Positions 43,379 to 52,256 are shown, counted from the first letter of the stretch. The stretch is DNA of 64,000 bases from Saprospiraceae bacterium (GCA_958295895.1 CATQHI010000022.1:62001-126000), one strand, 5' to 3'. Numbers and translations: made by a program. Notes: generated from the sequence alone by a model not told the origin.

Positions 43379-45704
43379 TCACTCCCCTTCATAGATTCGA
43401 TGCACCCGGGAGCCAATCTGTGTAAGAATCTCGTACGGTATCGTACCCACCGCCCCGGCCAGCAGCTCCACGGGATGCTCCGGCCCGAACACCGTCACTA
43501 CATCCCCCACCCTCACCTCCGGGATACCGGTCACGTTGACCATACACATATCCATACATACGGTGCCGATGGTTGGGGCTAGCTGCCCGTGGATACGTAC
43601 CGCGAACCGCCCCTCCCCCGCCGCCCGCGGCAGCCCGTCGGCGTAGCCAATGCTGATAACCGCGATGCGTGAATTATCCCGACTTACTACTCCTCGTCGT
43701 CCGTATCCAATCGAATCTCCCGCACCTCGTTCGGAAACAGAACTTACCGTTGCCGTGAGGGAGAGGGCCGGTTGCAGCTGGCCGGCTAGCTTTGCATCAC
43801 CGATCCCGTACAGGCCGATACCCAGCCGGACCATGTCATAGGTCGCTTCCGGAAAACGAGTAATACCATTGCTGTTCAACACATGACGTTGCACCGGCGC
43901 GCCGCCGCCCGCTTGAACTGCGCGGTACGCATCATTAAACGTGGCGATCTGCTGAAGGGTAAAGGCATTCTGGGTGGGATCTTCACTTGCAGCCAGATGG
44001 GTAAAGAGCGAGACAACCAGTGGCGACCGGAGCTGTGGGATGTTTTGCAAGAACTCCTGGGGAGAGAAACCCAACCGACCCATGCCCGTATCGATTTCCA
44101 GGTGAATCTTCAATCCGAGCTGGGTAGCCAGCCGATACTGCTCCATAGAATGCACGACGGGTTCTAGCCGGTCTACTACCATACCCGCTAGCGTATACGG
44201 GGCAGCATTCAGGACCATGATCGGCAGGTGGATACCACCGCGGCGCAGTGCGTGCCCCTCCTCGGGATAAGCGACCGCTAGGTAGTCGGCACCGGCCTCC
44301 TGGAGAAGCTGGGCAACGGGTAACGCACCACTTCCGTAGGCAGAGGCTTTGGCCATGACCAGTAGCTTGCTTTCCGGGGAAAGTAGGCCGCGGTACAGGC
44401 GTAAGTTGTGCCGCAGGGCAGTAAGGTCGATCCGTAGCTGGGTGCGGTGTAGCTGCCGGCTGAGGGCATCGGCAATGCGGTCGAAGTGCTCGTAGCTTGC
44501 CCCCTTGACCAGGACGGTCTGGCGGGTAAATGAGCGCTGAGGAAGCTCTTTGAGCAACTGACTCGTATCGCGAAAGTATGCAGCATCGGGAAAGGTGGTC
44601 AGCAGCTTTTGATTGGCAGGACCGACAAGCAGGAGCTGCGCCACCCGGTCACCGATCAGCGCCCGCAGCCGTTCGGGCAGTTGGGGCAGGGGCTGGACCG
44701 TACCGAGAATGAGGGTGAGGTCGGCGAACGGATTCTGTGTCTCGGCAAACTGTAGGGCGGCGGCCAGCGCACTCAGATCGTTGCTGTAGCTGTCGTTGAT
44801 GATGGGCCCTCCGTCGCGGCCCTCGCGCTGTTCGAGACGGTTGCTGAGGGGGTGCAGGTTCGCAATCTGATCGGTGAGCACTTCGGCAGGTACGCCCAGT
44901 GCCGTGGCGGCCCGGAGGGCTAATTGAGCGTTGTGGCGATACACTCCGCTGAGGGGCGTATTTTCGGGTAGATCGGACTGTTCGGATTCTTTGGTGGAAG
45001 CCTCAGTGAGCTGCACGCGGGGATAAAGGTGCCTTAAGGCATCCCGCGCGACCGTTTCATCCCGTGGCAGGATCACCCAGTCCACCTCCGCAAAAAGCAG
45101 GAGCTTTTCCTGTAGGTGCTCGGTGGTACTGCGAAAGTTCGCGAGGTGGGCCGTGCCGATATTCGTCAGTACGCCACAGGTAGGCTGAATAATGCGGCGC
45201 AGTCGCTCCATCTCGCCCGCCTCACTGAGGCCGGCCTCGAATACGGCTACCTCATGTTCCCGCCTGAGCTGCCATACGCTCAGCGGCACGCCGATTTGAG
45301 AATTATACGACCGCGGTGTGGCGCATACCCTATAGGTAGTGCGGAGTAACTGTGCGAGCCAGTCCTTGACGATCGTTTTACCGTTGCTACCGGTGATCGC
45401 CACTACGGGAAGATCTGGAAACTGCCGCCGGTGGTGGGCGGGCGAGCTGCTGTAAAACTGCGAGGGGATCAGTGACACGCACGATACTGGCCTCCTGTGG
45501 CACATTGCCGTCCGGCATGCTCCGTACTACGAAGTGGCAAACGCCCAGTTGCAACAAAGCAGGAATATACTCGTGCCCATCGCTCCGTTCACCCGCCAGG
45601 GCGAAAAACAGCGTACGGGCGGGACGACTTACCTGCCGGCTATCTACCACCAGGTCGAAGTCGCGGTACCGCCGGTAGAGGCTTATGATGTCTAATTCCG
45701 CCAC
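43379..45704 (-). CDS. murF-alr: Bifunctional MurF ligase / alanine racemase, one frameshift
   Basis: Read across one shift this is a 774-residue fusion typical of Bacteroidota. Start is GTG at 45704 (VAELDIISLYRRY). MurF part: uridine-binding domain DSRQVSRPARTLFFALAGE, ATP loop AITGSNGKT (Lys about 109), IINDSYSNDLSALAAAL. Alr part from about residue 420: PLP lysine in VMAKASAYGSG, and the catalytic Tyr region IGYADGLPRAAGEG. MurF attaches D-Ala-D-Ala to the stem peptide; Alr makes D-Ala. The frame breaks at the G triplets 45436-45442; one base fewer gives QQLARHHRRQFPDLP. The rest of both domains is intact, so sequencing error is likely; loss would probably be lethal. Confidence 0.9.
43889..43910 (+). 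repeat. Dispersed GC-rich motif, copy inside murF-alr
   Basis: Reads TTGCACCGGCGCGCCGCCGC and two more C. It is antisense to the gene and encodes the Gly-rich AGGGAPVQ stretch in the racemase domain. Confidence 0.5.
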
Positions 45705-45731
45705 CCGCCAAAGATCGTACTTTCGCCCCCA
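45704..45731. promoter_or_regulatory. Overlapping divergent start region
   Basis: Only 26 bp separate the murF GTG (45704, minus) from the next ATG (45731, plus). The plus strand has TACTTTCG (45718-45725) 5 bp before the ATG; the minus strand has GATCTTTG ending 4 bp before the GTG. Both resemble the TAnnTTTG -7 element, so both genes may be transcribed from nearly back-to-back, leaderless promoters. Confidence 0.5.
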
Positions 45732-46424
45732 TGCAAGTCCCCAAGCTCCGCCGCGCCGTAGCCGCCTTCGCCCCCTGGATGCTGACCGATGAAGCCCGCG
45801 AACTCCTCCCCCTCTGGGAGACGCAGCAAAACTGGCAAACCCACTTCAACGTCGAGGCTAAGGACCTGGCCGGTAGCTATGACGCCGCACTAGACAGCAA
45901 GACCAACCGGCGTCATTACCGGCGCGGGGGTTACGATCCCAAGCGGAGCATGCTGGCGATCATGGAGTGGGAACCAGACTTCGTACGCGATTGCCTTCCG
46001 CGATCTTTTCAGCGAGGACCGCGACCTGGAGGGCCGTATCCAACGCTTCGTTTTCTACACTAACGAACTTTTTAACCGCTACCGGGACGCGAAGCCGAAG
46101 GCTAGGATCCCTACCCACTACCACGACGACGACTACAATATGGTCTCGCTGTATCTGATGGGGCAGTACCCTACGCTATATGCTCCCTATTCGACGGAGC
46201 TATTGCAGACGGAGTTGTGTCAAAAACTAGGGGCCAGGGACGTTCCCGTAGCGGCTGATTTTCCACGGTACACGAAGCTGTTGCGGACGTTACGGCCCTT
46301 TCTTGAGAAGGAGGACGCCGTGATGGAAAACTACCGGGAAAGTTTGCGGGAGGTGGACTACCAGGGAGAAAGTGCGCTGCTGGTATACTGGTTCTTTAGG
46401 TTTGTGGAGTGCTGGGAAGAGTAA
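45731..46424 (+). pseudogene. Orphan N-terminal domain resembling McrB-type restriction ATPases, one frameshift
   Basis: Read across one extra base near 45990 this encodes about 230 residues. It begins VPKLRRAVAAFAPWM and continues WEPDFVR then IAFRDLFSEDRDLEGR, THYHDDDYNMVSLYLMGQYP and YAPYSTELLQTELCQ. The H/D-rich segment followed by YLMGQYPTLYAPYSTE recalls the N-terminal region of Bacteroidota AAA ATPases annotated as McrB-like, where an HxDxR segment and YL..P..Y..Y are common. No AAA ATPase domain follows (no Walker A), so this is either a stand-alone protein or a truncated remnant. The match is from memory and weak. Confidence 0.4.
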
Positions 46425-46446
46425 GCCGAGTAAATCCCGCGCTCCC

Positions 46447-46505
46447 TCCCATACGACCATCCTCTGTGCTCCTCAGTGGGCTTCTGCAGGAAGCTCTGTG
46501 TTGAA
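46447..46505 (-). repeat. Half copy of the CACAGAG-type repeat
   Basis: The minus strand contains TTTCAACACAGAG, then CACTGAGGAGCACAGAGGA. Spacing and words match one arm of the inverted repeat at 25615-25722. It lies between the converging McrB-like fragment and the antirepressor-like gene and overlaps the present 3' end of the latter. Confidence 0.5.
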
Positions 46506-47333
46506 ACCCTTGCCGCTATGCAGCAACGCGCTGCAACTGGCGCACCAGTTCGATATCGGCGGGGGCGGTAAAGAGACCCTATCGGCGGGGGCGGTAAAGA
46601 GACCCTCACCCTGGCGGTCGTCGGTGACTTCCAATTGCATGGTGGCAGCAAGCTCACGGGCAAGTTTGCCGAGCTGAGTGGCGTAGGCAATGCTGTAGCC
46701 CTGAGCGCAGTAGTGGTCGACGATGCCGACACGGATGCACTCCACCGGGTCGTAGCGGTAGAGGAGATCACGCACACGGTGGCTACGATTGAAGGGCACA
46801 CCACGTTCGGTCAGGCAGTCGCGCAGTTCCTCCATGGTGGTCTTGACGAAGTTAGTGACGCGGTAGCGGTTCCAGTAGTCGGCCGAGCCGGTGCGGCGGG
46901 TATAGGTGGCGAGGTGACGCTCCTCGGCGGCGATCTGGCAGCTGAAGCGGGTCATGGCCTTGGTCTGCTCGAGCAGCTCCAGCGTCTGCTCGGCGGTGAG
47001 CTGCACGTGCTCGGGAAATACGGCTTCCTCCTTACTCAGCTTGGTAGCGATGGCCTGCTTAACCTTCGACTTGGCAGAGAGCGCCACCAGACGGGCAAAC
47101 TCCAGGTTGAAGTAGTATTCGTGCACCACATCGGTCTTGGTGTGGGGCGAGCGGGCGTAATCCTGCATCCCCACCGGCTTACGGATGCCGTCGGCGAACT
47201 GGTACACGTCCTTGATCCAGCCCCGCACATTGGCCTGGTAGTGGTGGTTAGCCAGCTCCAGCGCCTGGTGCAGCTCGGAGGCTTTGACCACCCGGGTACC
47301 CTTCTTGCTTACTCTAATCGTTAAGTCCATCAT
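46473..47333 (-). CDS. AntA/AntB antirepressor-like DNA-interacting protein with altered C-terminus
   Basis: 286 residues as read. The N-terminal 110 resemble the AntA/AntB antirepressor domain of phages: KASELHQALELANHHYQ, GWIKDVYQFADG, and EYYFNLEFARLVALSAKSK. The middle is helical (LTAEQTLELLEQTKAMTRF) and unassigned. A 26-bp tandem duplication (46555-46606) shifts the frame near the end: the current tail is RVSLPPPPISNWCASC and onward to 46473, whereas removing one copy gives DIELVRQLQRVAA and a stop at 46516-46518, a more natural end. Chromosomal relatives occur in many Bacteroidota; there is no other phage gene here, so a prophage is not implied. A good -7 element lies at 47356-47363. 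Confidence 0.6.
   Translation of the reverse strand: MMDLTIRVSKKGTRVVKASELHQALELANHHYQANVRGWIKDVYQFADGIRKPVGMQDYARSPHTKTDVVHEYYFNLEFARLVALSAKSKVKQAIATKLSKEEAVFPEHVQLTAEQTLELLEQTKAMTRFSCQIAAEERHLATYTRRTGSADYWNRYRVTNFVKTTMEELRDCLTERGVPFNRSHRVRDLLYRYDPVECIRVGIVDHYCAQGYSIAYATQLGKLARELAATMQLEVTDDRQGEGLFTAPADRVSLPPPPISNWCASCSALLHSGKGFNTELPAEAH
46555..46606. repeat. 26-bp tandem duplication
   Basis: Two exact adjacent copies, 46555-46580 and 46581-46606, each beginning ATCGGCGGGGGCGGTAAAGA. Because 26 is not a multiple of three, it changes the reading frame of the antirepressor-like gene. Confidence 0.95.
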
Positions 47334-47355
47334 TTTAAACCTGCTGATGATACCT

Positions 47356-47386
47356 CAAAGTTAGTCCTTGTTGGAATACAAACCAA
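47356..47386 (-). promoter_or_regulatory. Promoter of the antirepressor-like gene
   Basis: Minus strand: TTGG (47386-47383), 19 bp, then TAACTTTG (47363-47356), an exact match to TAnnTTTG. The start codon lies 22 bp after the -7 element. Confidence 0.65.
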
Positions 47387-47564
47387 GTTTAAAACAAAAA
47401 ATTTGTAATTATTTTGTTAAGTCTTTCAGTACGTTTACGGTCTACCAAGGTGTTATAGTGGCTGTCTTACTATTTTGCGTATACTCTAGGGCGTTGTTGC
47501 GTTACTGAGTTTTGGAGTTGTTGCGTTTGCGGAGATGCTTGCTTCGCTCGTCTTTGCGTGTCAA

Positions 47565-47588
47565 TGTCGCACCTGCGGTCCCGCCCGC
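47565..47588 (+). repeat. Dispersed GC-rich motif, intergenic copy
   Basis: Contains GTCGCACCTGCGGTCCCGCC, one mismatch from the core. It lies upstream of the small membrane protein gene at 47700. Confidence 0.55.
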
Positions 47589-47598
47589 CCGGCCTACC

Positions 47599-47634
47599 TA
47601 CCACGCCTACCACGCCTACCACGCCTACCACGCC
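47599..47634. repeat. 9-bp tandem repeat, four copies
   Basis: TACCACGCC repeated four times exactly. Too short and uniform for CRISPR. Confidence 0.9.
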
Positions 47635-47699
47635 CGAGACTTAACAACTCACAAACTCAACAACCCACCCCCCTATCTTTACCCTGCAACCCCCTTACT

Positions 47700-48134
47700 A
47701 TGATTCGCACCCTCGTCAAACTAGCTCTCCTACTAGTACTAGGTCTACTCGCCTACAACTACTTCCTCGGCACGCCGGAGGAAAAAGCGCAGAGCCGGGA
47801 GATCGTTGGTAAAGCAAAGGAGTTGGCGAGCGAGGCCTGGAAACTGCTCAAGACCGAGCGCACGAAAATGCAGGAGGGTAAATACGACGACGCCCTCAAC
47901 CGACTGGAAAGCCTGTACGTAGATTTGAGGAACGTGGCTGCGGAAGCCCACGACTCCGAAACGCTACAGCGGCTGGAAGACCTAAGTCAGCGCCGCAAGG
48001 AATTACAGCGTAAGCTTAGTGGGCAAGACAACCTTACCCCCGCAAACCAGAAGAAACTCAGCGAGCTCACCGCCGACACCGAGGACCTGATGCATGAAAT
48101 GGAAGCGAAAAGCCAACCGCCGGCCCCCTACTGA
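47700..48134 (+). CDS. Small membrane-anchored coiled-coil protein, unknown function
   Basis: 144 residues from the ATG at 47700. The first 25 residues (MIRTLVKLALLLVLGLLAYN) form a signal anchor. The rest is highly charged and predicted helical (KELASEAWKLLKTERTKMQE; NRLESLYVDLRNVAAEAHDS; EDLSQRRKELQRKLSG), so likely a periplasmic coiled coil. Not recognised. Its end overlaps the dinB start by 41 bp, so the two genes may share a transcript. Confidence 0.75.
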   Translation: MIRTLVKLALLLVLGLLAYNYFLGTPEEKAQSREIVGKAKELASEAWKLLKTERTKMQEGKYDDALNRLESLYVDLRNVAAEAHDSETLQRLEDLSQRRKELQRKLSGQDNLTPANQKKLSELTADTEDLMHEMEAKSQPPAPY

Positions 48135-49266
48135 ACTGCGCAAGATTATCCACATCGATATGGATGCCTTCTTCGCCAGTGTGGAGCAGCGGGATAACCC
48201 CGAGTTGCGCGGAAAGCCCATCGCGGTAGGGGGAAGTAAAATGCGGGGGGTGGTGGCGGCGGCCAGCTATGAGGCACGCGTCTACGGCGTACGCAGCGCC
48301 ATGCCGAGCGTGACCGCCAAGCGACTGTGCCCGGAGCTGATTTTCGTCAAGTCGAGCTTCGATAAGTACCGGGCGGTGTCCGACCAGATTCGCGACATCT
48401 TCTACTCCTATACCGACCTGGTCGAACCCCTGAGCCTGGACGAGGCCTACCTGGATGTAACACAAACCAAACGCGGTCCGGACTCCGCCACCCTCATCGC
48501 AAAGGCAATACGTCAGGAGATTTATGAGGCTACCCAACTGACGGCGTCGGCCGGTGTAAGCTTTAACAAGTTCCTCGCCAAGGTCGCCAGCGACATCAAT
48601 AAGCCGAACGGCATGAAGGTGATCATGCCCAAAGAAGCCCCGGCCTTCCTGGCCGCCCTGCCCGTCGAGGACTTCCACGGTATCGGAAAGGTCACCGCCG
48701 CCCGCATGCACAAAATGGGCTACCGCACGGGTGCCGATCTGCTCCAACTCTCGGAGGTGGAAATGGCCCAGCGCTTCGGTAAGGTCGGCCGCCACTACTA
48801 CCGCATCGTACGGGCCCTGGATGATCGCCCCGTAAATCCCAACCGCAACCGCAAGAGCGTGGGGGCCGAACGCACCTACAGCGAGGACGTCAGCACCCTC
48901 GCGGAAATGAAGGAAAAGACCGACTGGCTAGCCGAAAAGATCCACGACTACCTCACCGAACGCGACAACTTCGGCCGCACCGTGACCCTAAAGATGAAGA
49001 GCCCCGAGTTCGTCATCCACACCCGCAGCCGCAGCTTCAGCGGAGAGGTACGCAAGCTCGACGATCTCAAGGAAGTGGCGCACCAGCTACTGGAAGAGAA
49101 TATTGACGAAGTACCCGTAGTCCGCCTACTAGGCCTCAGCGTGAGTAATCTCGAACGCGAGGGTGGCGAGGGGGTACAATTGCTGCTACCGTTTGAGCCT
49201 ACCCATTCATCTTCTGAAACATTAGAATCCCCCAGTCCAGACATCCATCCTCCGCCAGACGAATAA
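48094..49266 (+). CDS. dinB: DNA polymerase IV (Y family)
   Basis: 390 residues. Error-prone translesion polymerase. Seen: IIHIDMDAFFASVEQRDNPE with the first catalytic Asp, SYEARVYGVRSAMP, the SLDEAYLDVT active-site motif with Asp-Glu near residue 115, KVASDINKPNG, the HhH region FHGIGKVTAARMHKMG, and the clamp-binding QLLLPF near residue 363. After it comes an unusual Ser/Pro-rich tail (SSSETLESPSPDIHPPPDE) that runs 68 bp into the converging methyltransferase gene; the family usually ends soon after QLxLPF, so the tail may reflect a lost stop or a small indel. Confidence 0.95.
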   Translation: MKWKRKANRRPPTELRKIIHIDMDAFFASVEQRDNPELRGKPIAVGGSKMRGVVAAASYEARVYGVRSAMPSVTAKRLCPELIFVKSSFDKYRAVSDQIRDIFYSYTDLVEPLSLDEAYLDVTQTKRGPDSATLIAKAIRQEIYEATQLTASAGVSFNKFLAKVASDINKPNGMKVIMPKEAPAFLAALPVEDFHGIGKVTAARMHKMGYRTGADLLQLSEVEMAQRFGKVGRHYYRIVRALDDRPVNPNRNRKSVGAERTYSEDVSTLAEMKEKTDWLAEKIHDYLTERDNFGRTVTLKMKSPEFVIHTRSRSFSGEVRKLDDLKEVAHQLLEENIDEVPVVRLLGLSVSNLEREGGEGVQLLLPFEPTHSSSETLESPSPDIHPPPDE

Positions 49267-50022
49267 AGGTCTTATAGGTCTTGATGCGGTCCTGTACGAA
49301 GCGCTCGCTACTCTGCTCGACCAGCTTTTCCTTGTTGGCCTCCAGCGTGTAAAGCACCTTGGTGTAGTGGTGCACAAGCTGGTCGCTGAGCTCCACACTG
49401 TAGATTTGCTGTAGAAAGCCGCGCTTAGCATCCTTGCCGTATTGGTCTTCGGTGATGAGCTCCTCCAGGGGAAGTTTCTTAATGAGCTTTTCGGACTCCT
49501 CGTTCTCGCAGGTCTCGCTGCGCATTAGGGCACTGATGATGAGGCGTCCCTCGGGCTTGAGCACCCGGTGGATGGCGCGGAAGGTCTCCCGCTTTTTCCC
49601 AGTCAGACTGAAGGCATCCTGCCCGATCACGAAGTCGAAGTAGTCGGGCTCATAGGGCATATACTCCACAAATCCCTTAGCGACCTTAACCTTCTTATTC
49701 AGTTCAAGCTCCTCGATCTTGCGCTCGTTGTATTCGTTCTGCTCTCGTCATCGTTGAGGCACCAGACCTTGCACTTGTACTCCTCGGCGATAAAGCGGGC
49801 TGCCCCCCCAAAGCCACTCTGGATCACGAGCACCTTCGAGGCGCGTTTGATCTTCGGCAGCAGCTTGATCATGCGCTCGGTCGTCTTCCGGTTGGCCTCG
49901 TACAGACTCAGGCTCTTGGGCCGATAAATACCGATGTGCAGATCGTCGCCCCCCCAGACATTATGGTAGATATGCTGTCCTTTTTTCTCTTCTACAAATA
50001 GGGGGCTGGGGTTGGTCGACAT
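49199..50022 (-). CDS. SAM-dependent methyltransferase (sarcosine/dimethylglycine-methyltransferase-like), one frameshift
   Basis: 274 residues when one missing base near 49740 is supplied. The N-terminal part reads HIYHNVWGGDDLHIGIYRP and KVLVIQSGFGGAARFIAEEY (the SAM glycine loop), breaking after CLNDDES; the second part continues QNEYNERKIEELELN, DYFDFVIGQDAFSLTG and HRVLKPEGRLIISALM. The HIGIY motif and the QNEYN-type segment recall glycine/sarcosine N-methyltransferases that build glycine betaine, but a single gene without partners does not prove that. It converges on dinB. Confidence 0.72.
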
Positions 50023-50079
50023 AAAATTGCTTTATCGACGTAAACGCCTTGCTGCCATTTTTGTTCGCAAATTGCGTAT

Positions 50080-50406
50080 CTACTCACGCTTCGTGAGCTC
50101 CTGCTGCCACGTCCGCACCTCCCCGAGCCGGAAGCGTACCGGGAACCGGGTGGCCTGCTCGATGTCCAGTTCCAGCCGGCAGAAAAAGGCGAGATGGGGC
50201 TTAGCCTGCGCAAAATCAAACGGCTGGACTTGCGGTTCGCTCCTACCAGTACTGAGTGGGGCGGGGCCGCGGGTGCTGAGTGGGTCGAAGGATGGACTAG
50301 GCTGCAGCACGAGAGCCGTGGCACCGGCGCCCCCGCCCGTAGTCAGCTGGGCCCGGATGGAACCCGAAAGCAGCACTACTAGGACGAACGGGAGCGCCTG
50401 CCTCAC
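50080..50406 (-). CDS. Small secreted protein, conserved in Bacteroidota, unknown function
   Basis: 108 residues with a clear signal peptide (LPFVLVVLLSGSIRAQ). The C-terminal half (FFCRLELDIEQATRFPVRFR) resembles short hypothetical proteins often found next to other genes in Bacteroidota. The middle PLSTRGPAPLST is an in-frame 24-bp unit: a copy of the GC-rich motif flanked by two CTGAGTGGG words. The ATG overlaps the stop of the VWA gene by 4 bp, so they are co-transcribed. Confidence 0.7.
   Translation of the reverse strand: MRQALPFVLVVLLSGSIRAQLTTGGGAGATALVLQPSPSFDPLSTRGPAPLSTGRSEPQVQPFDFAQAKPHLAFFCRLELDIEQATRFPVRFRLGEVRTWQQELTKRE
50259..50279 (-). repeat. Dispersed GC-rich motif, in-frame copy in a secreted protein
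   Basis: Minus strand CAGCACCCGCGGCCCCGCCC. CTGAGTGGG occurs at 50252-50260 and again at 50276-50284, framing 15 bp, as if the motif had been inserted with a 9-bp duplication. Confidence 0.6.
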
Positions 50407-51497
50407 TTTTTCTTGTTGTTCTTGTAGTCGCGGAAGACGAAGTCGCCGAGGCCCTGGAGGCCGCTGTAGTAGGCCTTACCGCCATTGGTCTCGGTGAAGC
50501 TCTGCACGAACTGTACGAGGTAGGGGTCGCGCGCGATCATAAAGGTGGTGACCGGGATGCTGATCTTACGCAGGCGAGCGGCAAGGTTGAGGGTGCGGTT
50601 GACGATGGTGCGGTCCAGGCCCATGCTGTTTTTGATGTACCGCTTGCCGCGCTTGATGCAGGTGGGCTTACCGTCGGTGATCATGAAGATCTGCTTGTTG
50701 GGATTGCGGCGGCGGCGCAGAATGTCCATGGCCAGCTCCAGTCCCGCGACGGTATTGGTGTGGTAGGGGCCGACCTGTAGGTAGGGCAGGTCCTTGATCT
50801 CCACGGGCCAGGCGTCGTTGCCGAACACGATGATGTCCAGGGTATCCTTGGGGAAGCGGGTGGTGATGTACTCGCTTAAGGCCATAGCGACCTTCTTGGC
50901 GGGCGTGATGCGGTCCTCGCCGTAGAGGATCATGGAGTGGCTGATGTCGATCATGAGCACGGTCGACATCTGGGCCTGATAGTGCGTCTCGTAGACTTCC
51001 AGGTCATCCGTGGTGAGCCGGAACTCGTCGATGCCGTTGTTGATCTGGGCGTTGCGTAGGGATTCGCTGACGGCCATCTTATCCAGCGCATCACCGAACT
51101 CGAAGGGGCGGCGCTCGCTGGTGGTCTCGTCTCCCCGGCCGGTATAGCGGGCAGAGTGATTACCCCGCTTGGTCTTTTTGATGTCACCGAAGATATCCTT
51201 TAGCGCTTTCTGGCGCAGCTCGCCTTCCATCTTGGCGGTGGGCACGTAGCCGGGGCTGCCGGGTCCGTCACCGGGCTCGATGTAATTCTTGTCGATGAGC
51301 TCCTGAATGAAGTCACCGATACCGTACTGGTCGTCGGTGAGCTCGTACTGCCGGTCGAGGTTGGTGAGCCACTGCAGGGCCTCGCCGACGTTGCCGGAGG
51401 TGTGGGTGAGGAGCTCCTGAAAGAGCTTGAGGAGCTTTTCGAAGGGGGTCTCGTCGTCCTGCCCGGGGATGTAGTTTGAGAATTTCCAGCCGATCAT
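50403..51497 (-). CDS. VWA-domain protein
   Basis: 364 residues from the ATG at 51497 (MIGWKFSNYIPGQDDETPFE); an upstream in-frame start adds 32 unlikely residues. The N-terminal half is helical. The C-terminal half is a von Willebrand A domain with the metal-ion site DISHSM (DxSxS type) near residue 190, TPAKKVAMALSEYIT, and MITDGKPTC. There is no signal or membrane segment, so it is cytoplasmic. Such VWA proteins often work with MoxR-type AAA ATPases in chaperone or metal-insertion roles; no MoxR gene is adjacent, so the function is open. Confidence 0.8.
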   Translation of the reverse strand: MIGWKFSNYIPGQDDETPFEKLLKLFQELLTHTSGNVGEALQWLTNLDRQYELTDDQYGIGDFIQELIDKNYIEPGDGPGSPGYVPTAKMEGELRQKALKDIFGDIKKTKRGNHSARYTGRGDETTSERRPFEFGDALDKMAVSESLRNAQINNGIDEFRLTTDDLEVYETHYQAQMSTVLMIDISHSMILYGEDRITPAKKVAMALSEYITTRFPKDTLDIIVFGNDAWPVEIKDLPYLQVGPYHTNTVAGLELAMDILRRRRNPNKQIFMITDGKPTCIKRGKRYIKNSMGLDRTIVNRTLNLAARLRKISIPVTTFMIARDPYLVQFVQSFTETNGGKAYYSGLQGLGDFVFRDYKNNKKK

Positions 51498-51535
51498 ACA
51501 GGGGAAACGGGTGGGGGTGGGGATGGTTGTGCGGG

Positions 51536-51557
51536 CCTCGTCCGCCGAGTGCCTACC
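51536..51557 (+). repeat. Left REP-like inverted repeat flanking the RAYT
   Basis: CCTCGTCCGCCGAGTGCCTA and two more C. Followed by a second CCGAGTGC word (51556-51563). The inverted partner is at 52257-52281. Confidence 0.8.
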
Positions 51558-51625
51558 GAGTGCACCCCTGAAAAACTTAACCCTACTCCACAAATAGTAG
51601 AGTGGCGCATAGGTCCTCTGCGGTC

Positions 51626-52241
51626 ATGTACCACCCCAACGTCATCTACCACATCTATCAATCACACCAACAACTGCGAACTTTTCTTCCGCAGCGAAGA
51701 AAACTACCTGTACTTCACCGAAAAGCTACGCTGCCACCTCTTGCCCGTAGTTGACATTCTGTGCTACTGCCTGATGCCGACCCACTTCCATATCATGGCT
51801 AAGCCCACTCCGTTGGGGTGTCAACTGAGTCGTGGTCGCAAGTTTGCTAAAACAGATCAAACCGGTGCTGGGGGGATGTATCAGCAGATGCTGAGTCATA
51901 AACTCCGTATCATGTTGAGCAGCTACGTAAAGGCTTACAACAACCGGTTCGATCGGCGCGGCGCGCTGATTCGAGCGGAGACAAAAGGAAAGCCTGCTTA
52001 CAGTGACTTTTTGCCGGAGGATTGGGAGTTGGATCAGAAAGTGCCTTTTACACGGTTGGCACCTTATCTGAAAACATGCTTTCGCTATATCCACCGGAAT
52101 CCGGTGAAGGATGGTCTGGTAAAGTATCCTACGGACTGGTTGTTTTCCTCTGCACGGGATCATGCTGGGATGCGGGATAATAGGCTTTGTGATTATGCGC
52201 TTACGGAGCAGTGGTTAGGAATCAAGCAGCTCACGGCTTAA
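51626..52241 (+). mobile_element. REP-associated tyrosine transposase (RAYT, Y1/HUH type), one frameshift
   Basis: 204 residues from the ATG at 51626 (MYHPNVIYHIY) once the extra C near 51658 is removed, giving IYNHTNNCELFFRSEENY. Single-strand transposase of the IS200/RAYT superfamily: the metal-binding HUH motif is in LMPTHFHIMAKP, the catalytic Tyr is probably in SYVKAYNNRFDRRGALI, and the C-terminal FRYIHRNPVKDGL is a strong RAYT hallmark. The gene is bracketed by near-perfect inverted repeats (51536-51557 and 52257-52281), each with a second CCGAGTGC word, the arrangement of a REPtron. Host RAYTs spread small palindromes rather than themselves. Confidence 0.85.
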
Positions 52242-52256
52242 GGCACTCGGCGTGTA

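Larger units (their letters stand above)
47334..47699. other. Divergent intergenic region with promoter, GC motif and 9-bp tandem repeats
   Basis: 366 bp. Left: A+T-rich DNA with the promoter of the minus-strand gene. Right: a GC-rich motif copy (47565-47588), four exact tandem copies of TACCACGCC (47599-47634), and a TATCTTTA -7-like element about 20 bp before the ATG at 47700. No coding sequence is convincing here. Confidence 0.55.

Noticed and set aside
46473-47333. Prophage because of the antirepressor-like gene
   Set aside because: No integrase, capsid, tail, lysis or attachment-site sequence nearby; such genes are common as single chromosomal genes in Bacteroidota.
47599-47634. Four tandem TACCACGCC units as a CRISPR array
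   Set aside because: 9-bp units without spacers and no cas genes; a simple tandem repeat.
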